The translations under genes and the position numbers were made by a program. The notes under the pieces are model-generated. The model was given only the letters and a program-made list of their open reading frames with translations, was not told the DNA's origin and ran no database searches. From Sulfuriferula plumbiphila (GTDB lineage Bacteria > Pseudomonadota > Gammaproteobacteria > Burkholderiales > Sulfuriferulaceae): DNA of 64,000 nucleotides. Shown here piece by piece: positions 1 to 7,131 of this stretch. Positions within the stretch are counted from its first letter, which is position 1, and each line of letters opens with the position of its first letter. The stretch is from positions 2,440,585 to 2,504,584 of the forward strand of contig NZ_AP021884.1 in the NCBI RefSeq assembly GCF_009938015.1, in the 5' to 3' direction.

Positions 1-562
1 TGTCGTTGAAGCGTGCATGGCGCTGGTCCTGTTCCAGCAGCTTGGCTTCAAAAAACACATGAGGGTCGAGCTCGGCACGGAACATCTGCTCAAAATGCCG
101 GTACAGACTGCGCTCGCCGCATAGATAGCGCGCCTCCAGCAGATTGGTCTGCACCGTCACGTCGCGGCGCGCTTCCTCCAGGCACTCCGCTACGGTACGC
201 ACGCTGTGCCCAACTTCCAGGCCAATGTCCCAGAACAGGCCGACGAGATGCTCGATTGCCGTTTGGGTAGCCGCATCGGGATTGGCCTGCAGCAGGATTA
301 GCACATCCACATCGGAATGCGGAAACAGCTCGCCCCGCCCATAGCCGCCCACCGCCACCAGAGATGCCGTTGCGGGTAGCCGTACCGCAGTCCATAGCGA
401 CTGCAGCACCTCATCCACCAGGCGCCGGTAGCGCATCAGCAAAGACCGTGTCGCTACTTTGCCGTCAAAGGCATGCCTGATTGCGTCGCGTCCGTTGCCC
501 AGCGTTTCGCGCCAGCCACGCGGGTCAAGGCTGTCCACGCGCTGCGGCGAACTGGCTGTCAT
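1..562 (-). CDS. glnD: [Protein-PII] uridylyltransferase/uridylyl-removing enzyme, N-terminal part (runs off window)
   Basis: GlnD senses glutamine and adds or removes UMP on PII proteins, controlling nitrogen assimilation. About 187 N-terminal residues are visible. The nucleotidyltransferase signature GGYGRGEL lies at about residues 72-79, followed by the metal-binding SDVD (D84, D86). The ATG at 562-560 lies 12 bp downstream of the map stop, so map-glnD look like one transcript, a common pairing in proteobacteria. The HD and ACT domains of the usual roughly 850-residue protein lie outside the window. The ribosome-binding site is weak, which suggests coupling to map. Confidence 0.93.
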   Translation of the reverse strand, partial: MTASSPQRVDSLDPRGWRETLGNGRDAIRHAFDGKVATRSLLMRYRRLVDEVLQSLWTAVRLPATASLVAVGGYGRGELFPHSDVDVLILLQANPDAATQTAIEHLVGLFWDIGLEVGHSVRTVAECLEEARRDVTVQTNLLEARYLCGERSLYRHFEQMFRAELDPHVFFEAKLLEQDQRHARFND

Positions 563-574
563 GAAGGTGGAGAA

Positions 575-1384
575 TCAGGCGGCCTGGGTCAGGAAAGCCG
601 GAACCGGCGGCGTACCGGCAGAGACAGTGAGCACCTCGTAACCGGTCCCGGTGACCAGCACGGTATGCTCCCATTGCGCCGACAGGCTGTGATCCTTGGT
701 GACAATCGTCCAGCCGTCGTTCATCTGGCGGATGTCGCGTCGACCGGCATTGATCATCGGTTCGATGGTGAAAGTCATTCCCGCTACCAGTTTCAGCCCG
801 CTGCCAGGGCGGCCGTAATGCAATACCTGCGGTTCTTCGTGGAATCCGCGGCCGATGCCGTGCCCGCAAAATTCGCGCACCACGCTGCAACCTTGGGATT
901 CGGCGAATTTCTGGATGGCGTGGCCGATATCACCCAGGTGGACACCGGGACGCACCATGGCGATGCCATGCCACATCGCCTGGTAGGTAATCTCGCACAG
1001 GCGGCGCGCCTGGATGGATGGCTCACCCACATAAAACATGCGGCTGGTATCGCCGTGCCAGCCGTCCTTGATGACAGTCACGTCGATATTGACGATATCG
1101 CCCGCCTTGAGCTGCTTGTCGCCGGGTACGCCGTGACACACCTGATGGTTGACCGATGTACAAATCGAGCGCGGATACGGCGCATGACCTGGCGGCGCGT
1201 AATTGAGCGGCGCCGGGATGGTGCCCTGCACGTTCACCATGTAATCGTGGCATAACTGATCCAGTTCGCCGGTGGTCACACCGGGCTTGACGAACGGCGT
1301 GATGTAATCCAGAACTTCGGCAGCCAGACGGCCTGCAACCTGCATTTTTTCGACGTCGGCGGAGGATTTAATGCTTACGGACAT
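575..1384 (-). CDS. map: Methionine aminopeptidase, type I
   Basis: Removes the initiator methionine from nascent cytosolic proteins. The 269-residue length is typical of the type Ia enzyme. The family metal ligands are in context: the D in NIDVTVIKDGWHGDTSRMF, H in GHGIGRGFHEEP, and E in FTIEPM. I start at the ATG at 1384 (MSVSIKSS), which gives the normal N-terminus; the frame is open upstream, but that would add 25 residues unlike the family. A promoter lies just upstream, divergent from the tRNA promoter. glnD follows 12 bp downstream. Confidence 0.96.
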   Translation of the reverse strand: MSVSIKSSADVEKMQVAGRLAAEVLDYITPFVKPGVTTGELDQLCHDYMVNVQGTIPAPLNYAPPGHAPYPRSICTSVNHQVCHGVPGDKQLKAGDIVNIDVTVIKDGWHGDTSRMFYVGEPSIQARRLCEITYQAMWHGIAMVRPGVHLGDIGHAIQKFAESQGCSVVREFCGHGIGRGFHEEPQVLHYGRPGSGLKLVAGMTFTIEPMINAGRRDIRQMNDGWTIVTKDHSLSAQWEHTVLVTGTGYEVLTVSAGTPPVPAFLTQAA

Positions 1385-1417
1385 ATGCGCTTGATAGAAC
1401 GAAAAAAAACAGTATTG

Positions 1418-1446
1418 AGCATAGTAGATTGCCCATGCCCGGTCAA
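1418..1446 (-). promoter_or_regulatory. Sigma-70 promoter of map-glnD
   Basis: Read on the minus strand: TTGACC, a 17-nt spacer, then TATGCT, about 34 nt upstream of the map ATG. Position and spacing fit a vegetative promoter. Inference from sequence only. Confidence 0.55.
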
Positions 1447-1465
1447 TCCACGCCTGCAATAGCGC

Positions 1466-1493
1466 TTGACAAAAAAACCCCCGCCATTACAAT
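1466..1493 (+). promoter_or_regulatory. Strong sigma-70 promoter of the tRNA operon
   Basis: A consensus TTGACA is followed 16 nt later by TACAAT, ending 16 nt before tRNA-Gly. It should drive tRNA-Gly, tRNA-Cys and the interrupted tRNA-Leu. After ICE insertion it should also read into the ICE left end, where the intron-bearing tRNA-Leu lies in the same direction. No obvious terminator is visible between here and that gene. Confidence 0.7.
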
Positions 1494-1508
1494 GCGCATC
1501 TCGTTGAC

Positions 1509-1584
<76 letters not shown>

Positions 1585-1676
1585 GAACACCGGGGAAAGC
1601 TTCTTGCTTTCCCCTTTTAATTTCAGCCGGACGTGGTGTCCGACTGATTTCAGCGCTGGTTTCATCAAGCACCCCT

Positions 1677-1750
1677 GGCGGGGTGGCAGAGTGGTTATGC
1701 AGCGGCCTGCAAAGCCGTGGACGCCGGTTCGATTCCGACCCCCGCCTCCA
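1677..1750 (+). tRNA. tRNA-Cys(GCA)
   Basis: A 74-nt cloverleaf with encoded CCA. Acceptor GGCGGGG pairs with CCCCGCC, the anticodon loop is CTGCAAA (anticodon GCA), and the T loop is GGTTCGATTCC. Second gene of the tRNA operon, 92 bp after tRNA-Gly and 4 bp before the interrupted tRNA-Leu. Confidence 0.97.
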
Positions 1751-1754
1751 TTCC

Positions 1755-1795
1755 GCCCGGATGGTGGAACAGGTAGACACAAGGGACTTAAAATC
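1755..1795 (+). pseudogene. 5' half of chromosomal tRNA-Leu(UAA), cut by the ICE
   Basis: Begins with acceptor strand GCCCGGA, then a normal leucine D arm and the anticodon-stem 5' strand AGGGA, and runs through the loop CTTAAAA plus TC. The expected 3' strand of the anticodon stem is replaced by unrelated ICE sequence. The missing part is found at 48069-48124, whose acceptor strand TCCGGGC is the exact complement of GCCCGGA. Joined at CTTAAAATC, the two pieces give a normal 88-nt tRNA-Leu(UAA). The gene is therefore split and non-functional here. Confidence 0.93.
1787..1795 (+). repeat. attL core CTTAAAATC
   Basis: Nine bases identical to 48069-48077. They correspond to anticodon-loop positions 32-38 plus two stem bases of the chromosomal tRNA-Leu. 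Identity stops immediately on both sides, so the element brings no long tRNA 3' segment to rebuild the gene. Confidence 0.85.
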
Positions 1796-1898
1796 TGTTT
1801 TGTCAAGTATTTTTCTCTCGTGCCACCAGGGCGGAAGGTCAGTAGTGACAATGGTTTGTGAACATCCAAGGCGTAGCTTCGCGGCTCGGCTTGATGGT

Positions 1899-1928
1899 CA
1901 GGAGCCAACCAGGAGCCAGTAGAGAGAG
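1899..1928 (+). repeat. Left arm-type integrase site (direct repeat pair)
   Basis: Contains CAGGAGCC and AGGAGCCA in tandem followed by a purine tract ending in GAGAG. The block at 47920-47949 has the same arrangement, with the two AGGAGCC cores at identical spacing. Both blocks lie 100-120 bp inside the att cores and in the same orientation, as expected for integrase arm-binding sites. An inverted GGCTCCT follows at 1933-1939. Confidence 0.5.
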
Positions 1929-1953
1929 TGTAGGCTCCTGAGCATCATGTAAT

Positions 1954-2264
1954 GCCCGAGTGGTGAAATCGGTAGACACAAGGGACTTAAACAATTTGAG
2001 CCTTCGGGTGGAAACGCCCGAAGTGAAGCCCGTCAAAGTCGGCGAAAGCCCTGGATGCTACGGCATCCGAGCCAACGCCGAGCCAAGCCCAGGCCCAACG
2101 CTTGGGAAGGTGTAGAGAGCAGACGGCGGGCACCTACGGCCGCAAGGCTATGGTGAAGGCGTGCTCCAGACCACGAACAGCGCATGCGCTGGCGGCGAAA
2201 GCCGAAGTGGTAAGAAAATCCCTCGCCGTAAGGCGTGCCGGTTCGATTCCGGCCTCGGGCACCA
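1954..2264 (+). tRNA. ICE-borne tRNA-Leu(UAA), interrupted by a group I intron
   Basis: Exon 1 is 1954-1988 (acceptor GCCCGAG to U34) and exon 2 is 2215-2264 (A35 to encoded CCA). Spliced, they give an 85-nt tRNA-Leu with acceptor GCCCGAG/CTCGGGC, anticodon stem AGGGA/TCCCT, loop CTTAAAA and a complete variable arm. It differs from the host tRNA-Leu at several acceptor and D-arm positions, so it is not a simple duplicate. It lies 159 bp inside the ICE left end and is co-directional with the host tRNA operon promoter at 1466. Inferred role: replaces the tRNA the ICE destroys, which is needed to read UUA codons. Confidence 0.93.
1989..2214 (+). ncRNA. Group I self-splicing intron (tRNA-Leu anticodon-loop type, IC3-like)
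   Basis: A 226-nt intron inserted between U34 and A35, the position used by cyanobacterial and plastid tRNA-Leu(UAA) introns. The 5' exon ends in U and the intron ends in G2214, as the splicing chemistry requires. Core elements resemble the Azoarcus tRNA-Ile ribozyme: AACGCCGAGCCAAGC at about 2074-2088, GTGTAGAGA and AGACGG at about 2110-2126, GCTATGGTGAAGGC at 2147-2160 followed by TGCTCCAGACC, and GGCGAAAGCC near the end. No reading frame for a homing endonuclease fits. An Rfam RF00028 covariance search would settle the subgroup. Confidence 0.92.
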
Positions 2265-2266
2265 AT

Positions 2267-2446
2267 TCAAGCCGCTTCCTTCGGGGAGGCGCGAAAGAGA
2301 TTCAAGGCAAGGCGGCGCAGGAAGGAGAAGTTCTGGGCGGCATTGCGCAAACGGATCGGGCTGGCATCTTCGCCGAAGGTCACATCGAGACACCAGTGCA
2401 ATCCGTTCTCGATGCCCCAGTGGGTTCGCACTTCGGGGAGCGGCTT
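2267..2446 (-). pseudogene. ISAs1-family transposase, C-terminal fragment
   Basis: About 58 codons read [31 protein letters not shown] and LRRLALNL, the signature C-terminus of ISAs1/H-repeat DDE transposases. It ends at a TGA (2269-2267) two bases after the tRNA CCA. Everything upstream of the HW motif is missing: the fragment begins directly after the DUF2274 stop codon, in the same frame. It has no start and no inverted repeats and is a relic. It marks past rearrangement exactly where the tRNA-Leu(intron) gene meets the trb operon. Confidence 0.75.
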
Positions 2447-2698
2447 TCAGTTTTCTACAGGCTCTTTGTGCTTTAGCCGGATAGCCGTGGGTTTCTTGAA
2501 CCCTCGATCTCCCGCCATGAACGCCTCAAGCATATGCGGGATCAGCGTCGCCGCATCGACCGCCTCGCCGTAGGCCTGTGCATGCAGCGCGGCGTAGCGG
2601 TCGAGGTCAGCCTTGAGGCTGGTCGGGCACGTAAAGGTCAGCTTGATGCTCTCGGTCTTGGGCAGCGGCCCCAGCCGCAGCTTGCGCGTAGTGCTCAT
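2447..2698 (-). CDS. DUF2274 protein, end of trb operon
   Basis: 83 residues, no assigned biochemical function. Small DUF2274 proteins are regularly encoded directly after trbI in Tn4371/IncP-like mating operons. The N-terminus is basic (RKLRLGPLPK), followed by a predicted helical stretch and a basic C-terminus; no membrane segment is seen. The ATG overlaps the trbI stop (ATGA, 2695-2698), so translation is coupled and this is the last gene of the mating-pair operon. Confidence 0.8.
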   Translation of the reverse strand: MSTTRKLRLGPLPKTESIKLTFTCPTSLKADLDRYAALHAQAYGEAVDAATLIPHMLEAFMAGDRGFKKPTAIRLKHKEPVEN

Positions 2699-3987
2699 CG
2701 CGAAGTCCCCCGATTGAAGAACAGTGGCTGATAGGGCCGCAGCACCAGATCCCGATTGACGATGATGCGCACGGGCAGGCCCGGCCGCTCCGTCAACGTC
2801 GGCTGGATGTTGAGATTGCGCCGGGTCATCTCCTGTCCGACCTGGTTCACGCTGTCCTGAAGGCTGTCGCGCCCGGCGATGACGATCCGATTGCCATCCT
2901 GGCGGCTCTCCGGCGCAGCCAACTCGGCGCCGACGCCCAGCAGCGTCGTCAGCGCCGCGCCGGCAAAGATGCGGTCCCAATGCCAATCGACGCCATCCTC
3001 CAAACCGGCGTAGCCGGCCGGGTCGGTGCCGGCCAAGTTGTCCAGCGTCAGTGATGAAGTGTCGGGTAGGATGATCCGATTCCACACCACCTGCACCCGG
3101 CTCTGCCCGTAGCTCACCTGGCTGTTGTAGCGGCCGAGGATGCGCGAGCCTTGCGGGATCAGCAGAAACTTGCCGGTAGCCGTGTCGTAAATCGGTTCCG
3201 TCACCGTGGCGATCACGTCGCCCGGCAGATCGGACTTGATGCCCGTGACCAGCGCGCCAGCGATCACCGTCCCGGCCATCACCTGGTAAGGTGAAGCCGG
3301 CATTTTCAGGTTCCCGGAATTACGGGTTTCCGTAGTTCCGGCTTTCAGGAACGCCTCTTTCTGGTCCTGCCGGTTCTGCACAGCGGTCGGATCGGCCGGT
3401 TGGGCCGCCGTCGAGGCCGGCCCGGCAGCCATCGGATCGAAGCCCGCAAGGCCCGATGCGGGACTGGCCGTGGCCACCTGCGTTGGCGCGACAGCGGCGC
3501 GCTGGTTGCTGGAACGGAAGAACACCGATGCCCCTGCGGCCGCTTCCGCTTCCTTGCGCTGTGCGTCGTGCTCGGCATTAGCCGGAGCGTGGCCGGGCGG
3601 GGTGTAGCTGGGTGTTACCGGCTGCTGCGACTTCACGATGGCTGGCCCCAAGTCGCCCGGCAGCGGCGGCCCCAGTTCGGGTACTTGGGGAGGCAAAGCC
3701 CGCGGCAGCTTGGAGTAATCGGTTGGAAGCTGGTCCAGTCCTTCCGAGCGCGAAACGCGATCCACGTTGTAAAGCTCGGCCTGTTCGCTTGCACTGCGCT
3801 TGCGCGGTTGCAGCGACCACATGGTTGCGCCCAACACAGCTACGGCGAGGCTACCGGCCAGAACCATCAATGTGCGCCGGTTCAAGCGCGTCACCGGACG
3901 CGGCTGGGCGCGCAGCGCCACGTTCTCTGGCGCGACCTTCGGGGCGGCGTCGGGAACAGGCATATCAAGGACATCGTTCTGGCTCAT
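2695..3987 (-). CDS. trbI: Conjugal transfer protein TrbI (VirB10-like)
   Basis: 430 residues. TrbI/VirB10 links the inner-membrane energy components to the outer-membrane pore of the type IV secretion channel. Domains: short cytoplasmic N-terminus; one membrane segment at about residues 40-58 (TLMVLAGSLAVAVLGATMW); a long Pro/Ala-rich periplasmic linker to about 200; and a C-terminal beta-barrel domain containing GSRILGRYNSQVSYGQSRVQ and DLAGTDPAGYAGLEDGVDWH-type family motifs. The length is normal. It starts 2 bp after trbG and overlaps DUF2274 by 4 bp. Confidence 0.95.
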   Translation of the reverse strand: MSQNDVLDMPVPDAAPKVAPENVALRAQPRPVTRLNRRTLMVLAGSLAVAVLGATMWSLQPRKRSASEQAELYNVDRVSRSEGLDQLPTDYSKLPRALPPQVPELGPPLPGDLGPAIVKSQQPVTPSYTPPGHAPANAEHDAQRKEAEAAAGASVFFRSSNQRAAVAPTQVATASPASGLAGFDPMAAGPASTAAQPADPTAVQNRQDQKEAFLKAGTTETRNSGNLKMPASPYQVMAGTVIAGALVTGIKSDLPGDVIATVTEPIYDTATGKFLLIPQGSRILGRYNSQVSYGQSRVQVVWNRIILPDTSSLTLDNLAGTDPAGYAGLEDGVDWHWDRIFAGAALTTLLGVGAELAAPESRQDGNRIVIAGRDSLQDSVNQVGQEMTRRNLNIQPTLTERPGLPVRIIVNRDLVLRPYQPLFFNRGTSR

Positions 3988-3989
3988 GG

Positions 3990-5015
3990 TCAGTTCCCCC
4001 GTGCTCCGACTGCGACCCCATCGGTGCGCTCAATGCGCACCACTTCGCCCCCATCGCTTCCCTTTCCACCGCCCAAGCGCAGTTCGGCCGCGCCGAACAG
4101 CCGATCCACGATGTAGTACGGCGAGCGGAAACGGTAGTTCACCAGTTGTCCGTCGCCCTGAGCACCGATCACGAACAGCGGCGGCAGCTCGCCCTGGGCG
4201 ATGCCCGGCGGGAACTGGATGTAGACCTTCTCGCCATCGTCGAAGGCGCGCAGCGGCTTCCACGGCGCATTGCTGCCGCTGATCGCGTAGCGGAAGCGAA
4301 TCTTTTCCAACGACAGGCCGGTATCGACCGGTGCGGTCGCCTGCGCAGCCTGTGCCTGGCGCTGCAAGGCCAGCATCCGATCTTTCGGGTATTCCCACGA
4401 CACCGAAGCCATCCAGGCGCGTTCCGTCGAGGTCAGCTCGATCAGGTACGTGCGCCGACTGGTGGTGATGACCAGATTGGTCTTGAGGCCCGAGCGGATA
4501 GGCTTGACCAGCACGCTGACGCGCAACGCATCACCGGCGCCGCTGGAGGTGTCACCGACAATCCAGCGCACGGTATCGCCGGCGGCAACCGTTACGAGTT
4601 CCTCGCCGGGTTGGAGAGAGATCACCGTTACCCGTCCCGGCGCCGCATAGACCTGATACAGCGCGCCATCGGTAAAGGGCCAGACCTGGATGGCGTTGAC
4701 GTAGCCCTCGCGCGTGGGCGCGATGCGCGCCTCGGCGTTGGCACGCGAGACCCGCAGCTTTTCATCGGCGGGCTCAGGTGCAGTCTTGACCTCGATGCTC
4801 TCCGGCAATGGTTTCATCTGCGCCGGCATCGGCAGCACCTTCGGCACCTCCACCACTTCAACCGGCTTGGGCGGTTCGGGCAGTGGCTGGGCCTGCACCG
4901 GCTCATCAAGCGAGATGGCTGGCGGCGGCGTGCCCTTCGTGGCGCAGCCCAGTAGCGACAGTGCAGAGGCTGCAAGCATCAACACGAAAGCGTAAAAGCG
5001 GAAAGACTGGTTCAT
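3990..5015 (-). CDS. trbG: Conjugal transfer lipoprotein TrbG (VirB9-like)
   Basis: 341 residues, a VirB9/CagX-family periplasmic subunit of the T4SS core complex. The N-terminal signal ends in a lipobox-like LSLLGC at about residues 19-24, so it may be lipidated. A proline-rich stretch follows, then the beta-rich CagX domain; the C-terminus contains VNYRFRSPYYIVDRLFGAAEL, the usual TrbG ending. The ATG at 5015 (MNQSFRF) is chosen because it places the signal peptide first; it overlaps the trbF stop (ATGA). The frame is open upstream but unlikely to be used. Confidence 0.94.
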   Translation of the reverse strand: MNQSFRFYAFVLMLAASALSLLGCATKGTPPPAISLDEPVQAQPLPEPPKPVEVVEVPKVLPMPAQMKPLPESIEVKTAPEPADEKLRVSRANAEARIAPTREGYVNAIQVWPFTDGALYQVYAAPGRVTVISLQPGEELVTVAAGDTVRWIVGDTSSGAGDALRVSVLVKPIRSGLKTNLVITTSRRTYLIELTSTERAWMASVSWEYPKDRMLALQRQAQAAQATAPVDTGLSLEKIRFRYAISGSNAPWKPLRAFDDGEKVYIQFPPGIAQGELPPLFVIGAQGDGQLVNYRFRSPYYIVDRLFGAAELRLGGGKGSDGGEVVRIERTDGVAVGARGN

Positions 5016-5716
5016 GGCTTGGCTCCTTCGGTGGCATCGAGTTCGCGGCTCCACGACAGTCCGTTGACGTAGATGCCCAATGGGTTCTTGCGCAACCGCT
5101 GCTCGGTGCGCGGGGTTTGCAGGACGGTGGAAATCACGGCGTTCCAGCGCTCGGTGCCGACCGGCGCTCCGTTGACGAAGCGCTGCTCGGTCCAGCGCAC
5201 GTTGAAAGACGCGTCGCTGGCGCGCACGACGCTGGTGATCTGCACCGTGACCGACTCCTTGCCGACGCGGACAAACGGGTCATGGGTGCTCGCGTACTCG
5301 TTGAGCACGCCCGCGCCGCGATCGGTGGTGTAGTCGTAGGCATCGAGCCAGTTCTGCCGCACGACGATGGGGTCGATGGACAGCGAACGAACCAGCACGA
5401 CGAAGTGCGCCAGGTGATAGGCGATCTGCGCATCGTTCGGTCGGTACGGTGTGGCGGCTTCGCCGACCGCCCGAACTTGGCCGGCCTGATCCACCTCCAC
5501 CACGTAGGGCGTGACGATGGACTGCGCCGAACGCCAGACCAGACCGCCGGCCATCAGCAACGCGAGCGACAAACAGCCGAAAGCCATCAGCCGCCAGTTC
5601 TTGGCCTGCACGCGGGCCGAGCCGATGCGCTCGTCCCACAGCTGCGCGGCGGATTGGTAGGGAGTGGCAGGCTGCGGCGTATCGGCATAGCGCACCTGCG
5701 GTCGTTTGAATCGCAT
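5012..5716 (-). CDS. trbF: Conjugal transfer protein TrbF (VirB8-like)
   Basis: 234 residues. This VirB8-family inner-membrane scaffold nucleates the mating channel. A cytoplasmic N-terminus with YADTPQPATPYQSAAQLWDERIGSA is followed by a single membrane helix at about 41-58 (LMAFGCLSLALLMAGGLVW), then the NTF2-like periplasmic domain typical of the family. It lies 24 bp after trbL, with a GGAGAA ribosome-binding site before the ATG at 5716. Confidence 0.94.
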   Translation of the reverse strand: MRFKRPQVRYADTPQPATPYQSAAQLWDERIGSARVQAKNWRLMAFGCLSLALLMAGGLVWRSAQSIVTPYVVEVDQAGQVRAVGEAATPYRPNDAQIAYHLAHFVVLVRSLSIDPIVVRQNWLDAYDYTTDRGAGVLNEYASTHDPFVRVGKESVTVQITSVVRASDASFNVRWTEQRFVNGAPVGTERWNAVISTVLQTPRTEQRLRKNPLGIYVNGLSWSRELDATEGAKP

Positions 5717-5740
5717 GGTTTGTTCTCCTTATGAATCGCT

Positions 5741-7120
5741 TCAATCGTCGGAACTGTGCAAACTCGGGCCGCTGCTCGAACCACCGCCATCGCCTCCGCG
5801 CAACGTGTGGGCGGCCGTCGTGGCTGCATGGCTGATCTGCTGGCGGCGGTGCAGGCGTTTGGCCCAGGCGGGCTGCGCCTGTTGCTGCGGGTCCGCAGCG
5901 CCGGAACTGGCTTCGCTGGCACTGGATTGGCCTGACGTGGCGGCGCCTCCAGATGCCGGCCCTGCCTCGTCGGAACGGAAAGCAGATGCCGCGCGCTCCT
6001 TGAGCGAGCGCATCCCGGCGGCGGCCTTTTGGCCAACGGCCTGCGCGCCGGTCTTGGCAACGTTGCCCACGCCGGCAGCGGCACCCTTGAGGCCACCGCC
6101 CGCTGCTGCGGAACCGGCTTGATAGGCCGAGCGCGCGCTGCCTGCGGTCGAGGCCGCAGCACGCGCACCGCTGGCGGCCATCTTGGCGGCGGCGGGTGCC
6201 ATGCGCGCCCCGGCCACCACCGCGCTACCCACGCCAGTCGCGGCAGCACCGAGCGCGACAGCCGTACCGGCTGCGCCCATCGCTGCACCAGCCATCGTAC
6301 CCGCGCCAAGCTGCGGAGCACCGGACACCAGGCCGGTAGCGATGCCGGGACCGAAGATGCCGAGTGCTAGCATGGCGAGCGAGGCCAGCATCACCACCAG
6401 CGCGTGATCGACGGACGGTTCACTGGGCGTGACCTGGAACTCCGCGAACAGCCCCGTTCCAATGCCCACGATCACAGCCAGCACCAGCACCTTGATGCCC
6501 GAGGACACCACGTTGCCGAGCACCTTTTCGGCAAGGAAGGCGGTTTTGTTCCAGAGCGCGAACGGCACCAGTACGAAGCCGGCGAGCGTGGTCAGCTTGA
6601 ACTCGATCAGCGTGACGAAGAGCTGCACCGCCAGCACGAAGAAGCTGATGATGACGATCAACCAGGCGAGGAACATCACCACGACGGGCGCGATGTTGAT
6701 GAACACCTCCGGGAAACCGGCCATCTCGCTGATCTGTTGCAGGATGGGCGCAGCGGCATCGATGCCGGTCTTGGCGAGGCGCCCCGGCTGCAGGAAGGTC
6801 GCCATGCTCATGGTCGAACCGGAAGCCGTCAGGCCCAGGCCGGCGAACGATCGGAACACGATGCTCGCCAGCCAGTTGAAGTTGCCGATGATGTAGGCGA
6901 AGGCGCCGACGTAGAGCACCTTGCGCAGGAGCTTGGCCATCACGTCTTCGCCCTGGCCGGTGGCGTGGCCCAGCGCCCAGTAGAGGCCGGCCAGGGTCAT
7001 GTCGATCGCCACCAGCGTCGCGGTCAGGAAAGCGACTTCACCGTGCAGCAGGCCGAACCCCGAATCGATGTACGTGGAGAAGACATTGAGGAAACGGTCG
7101 ATGACGGAGACGTCGTTCAT
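5741..7120 (-). CDS. trbL: Conjugal transfer protein TrbL (VirB6-like polytopic membrane protein)
   Basis: 459 residues. VirB6/TrbL spans the inner membrane several times and forms the inner part of the DNA channel. Hydrophobic helices are visible at about 30-50, 75-95, 145-180, 195-220 and 235-260. They are followed by an alanine/glycine-rich low-complexity C-terminal half (residues 260-420) and a hydrophilic tail ending in HSSDD. This long Ala-rich tail is characteristic of TrbL. It starts 11 bp after trbJ. Confidence 0.94.
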   Translation of the reverse strand: MNDVSVIDRFLNVFSTYIDSGFGLLHGEVAFLTATLVAIDMTLAGLYWALGHATGQGEDVMAKLLRKVLYVGAFAYIIGNFNWLASIVFRSFAGLGLTASGSTMSMATFLQPGRLAKTGIDAAAPILQQISEMAGFPEVFINIAPVVVMFLAWLIVIISFFVLAVQLFVTLIEFKLTTLAGFVLVPFALWNKTAFLAEKVLGNVVSSGIKVLVLAVIVGIGTGLFAEFQVTPSEPSVDHALVVMLASLAMLALGIFGPGIATGLVSGAPQLGAGTMAGAAMGAAGTAVALGAAATGVGSAVVAGARMAPAAAKMAASGARAAASTAGSARSAYQAGSAAAGGGLKGAAAGVGNVAKTGAQAVGQKAAAGMRSLKERAASAFRSDEAGPASGGAATSGQSSASEASSGAADPQQQAQPAWAKRLHRRQQISHAATTAAHTLRGGDGGGSSSGPSLHSSDD

Positions 7121-7131
7121 GGCCGCATCCG

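Noticed and set aside
473..1255. Long plus-strand open frame of 260 codons
   Set aside because: It is antisense to map, whose motifs are complete; the frame has no family features and reflects high GC.
1755..2264. Reading the tRNA-Leu pieces here as two tandem truncated pseudogenes
   Set aside because: Acceptor-stem pairing shows that the pieces at 1954 and 2215 belong to one gene with an intron, while the piece at 1755 pairs with the one at 48069.
3612..4955. 447-codon plus frame and other long frames opposite the trb genes
   Set aside because: Shadows of trbI and trbG; the minus-strand genes have clear domains, tight overlaps and normal lengths.
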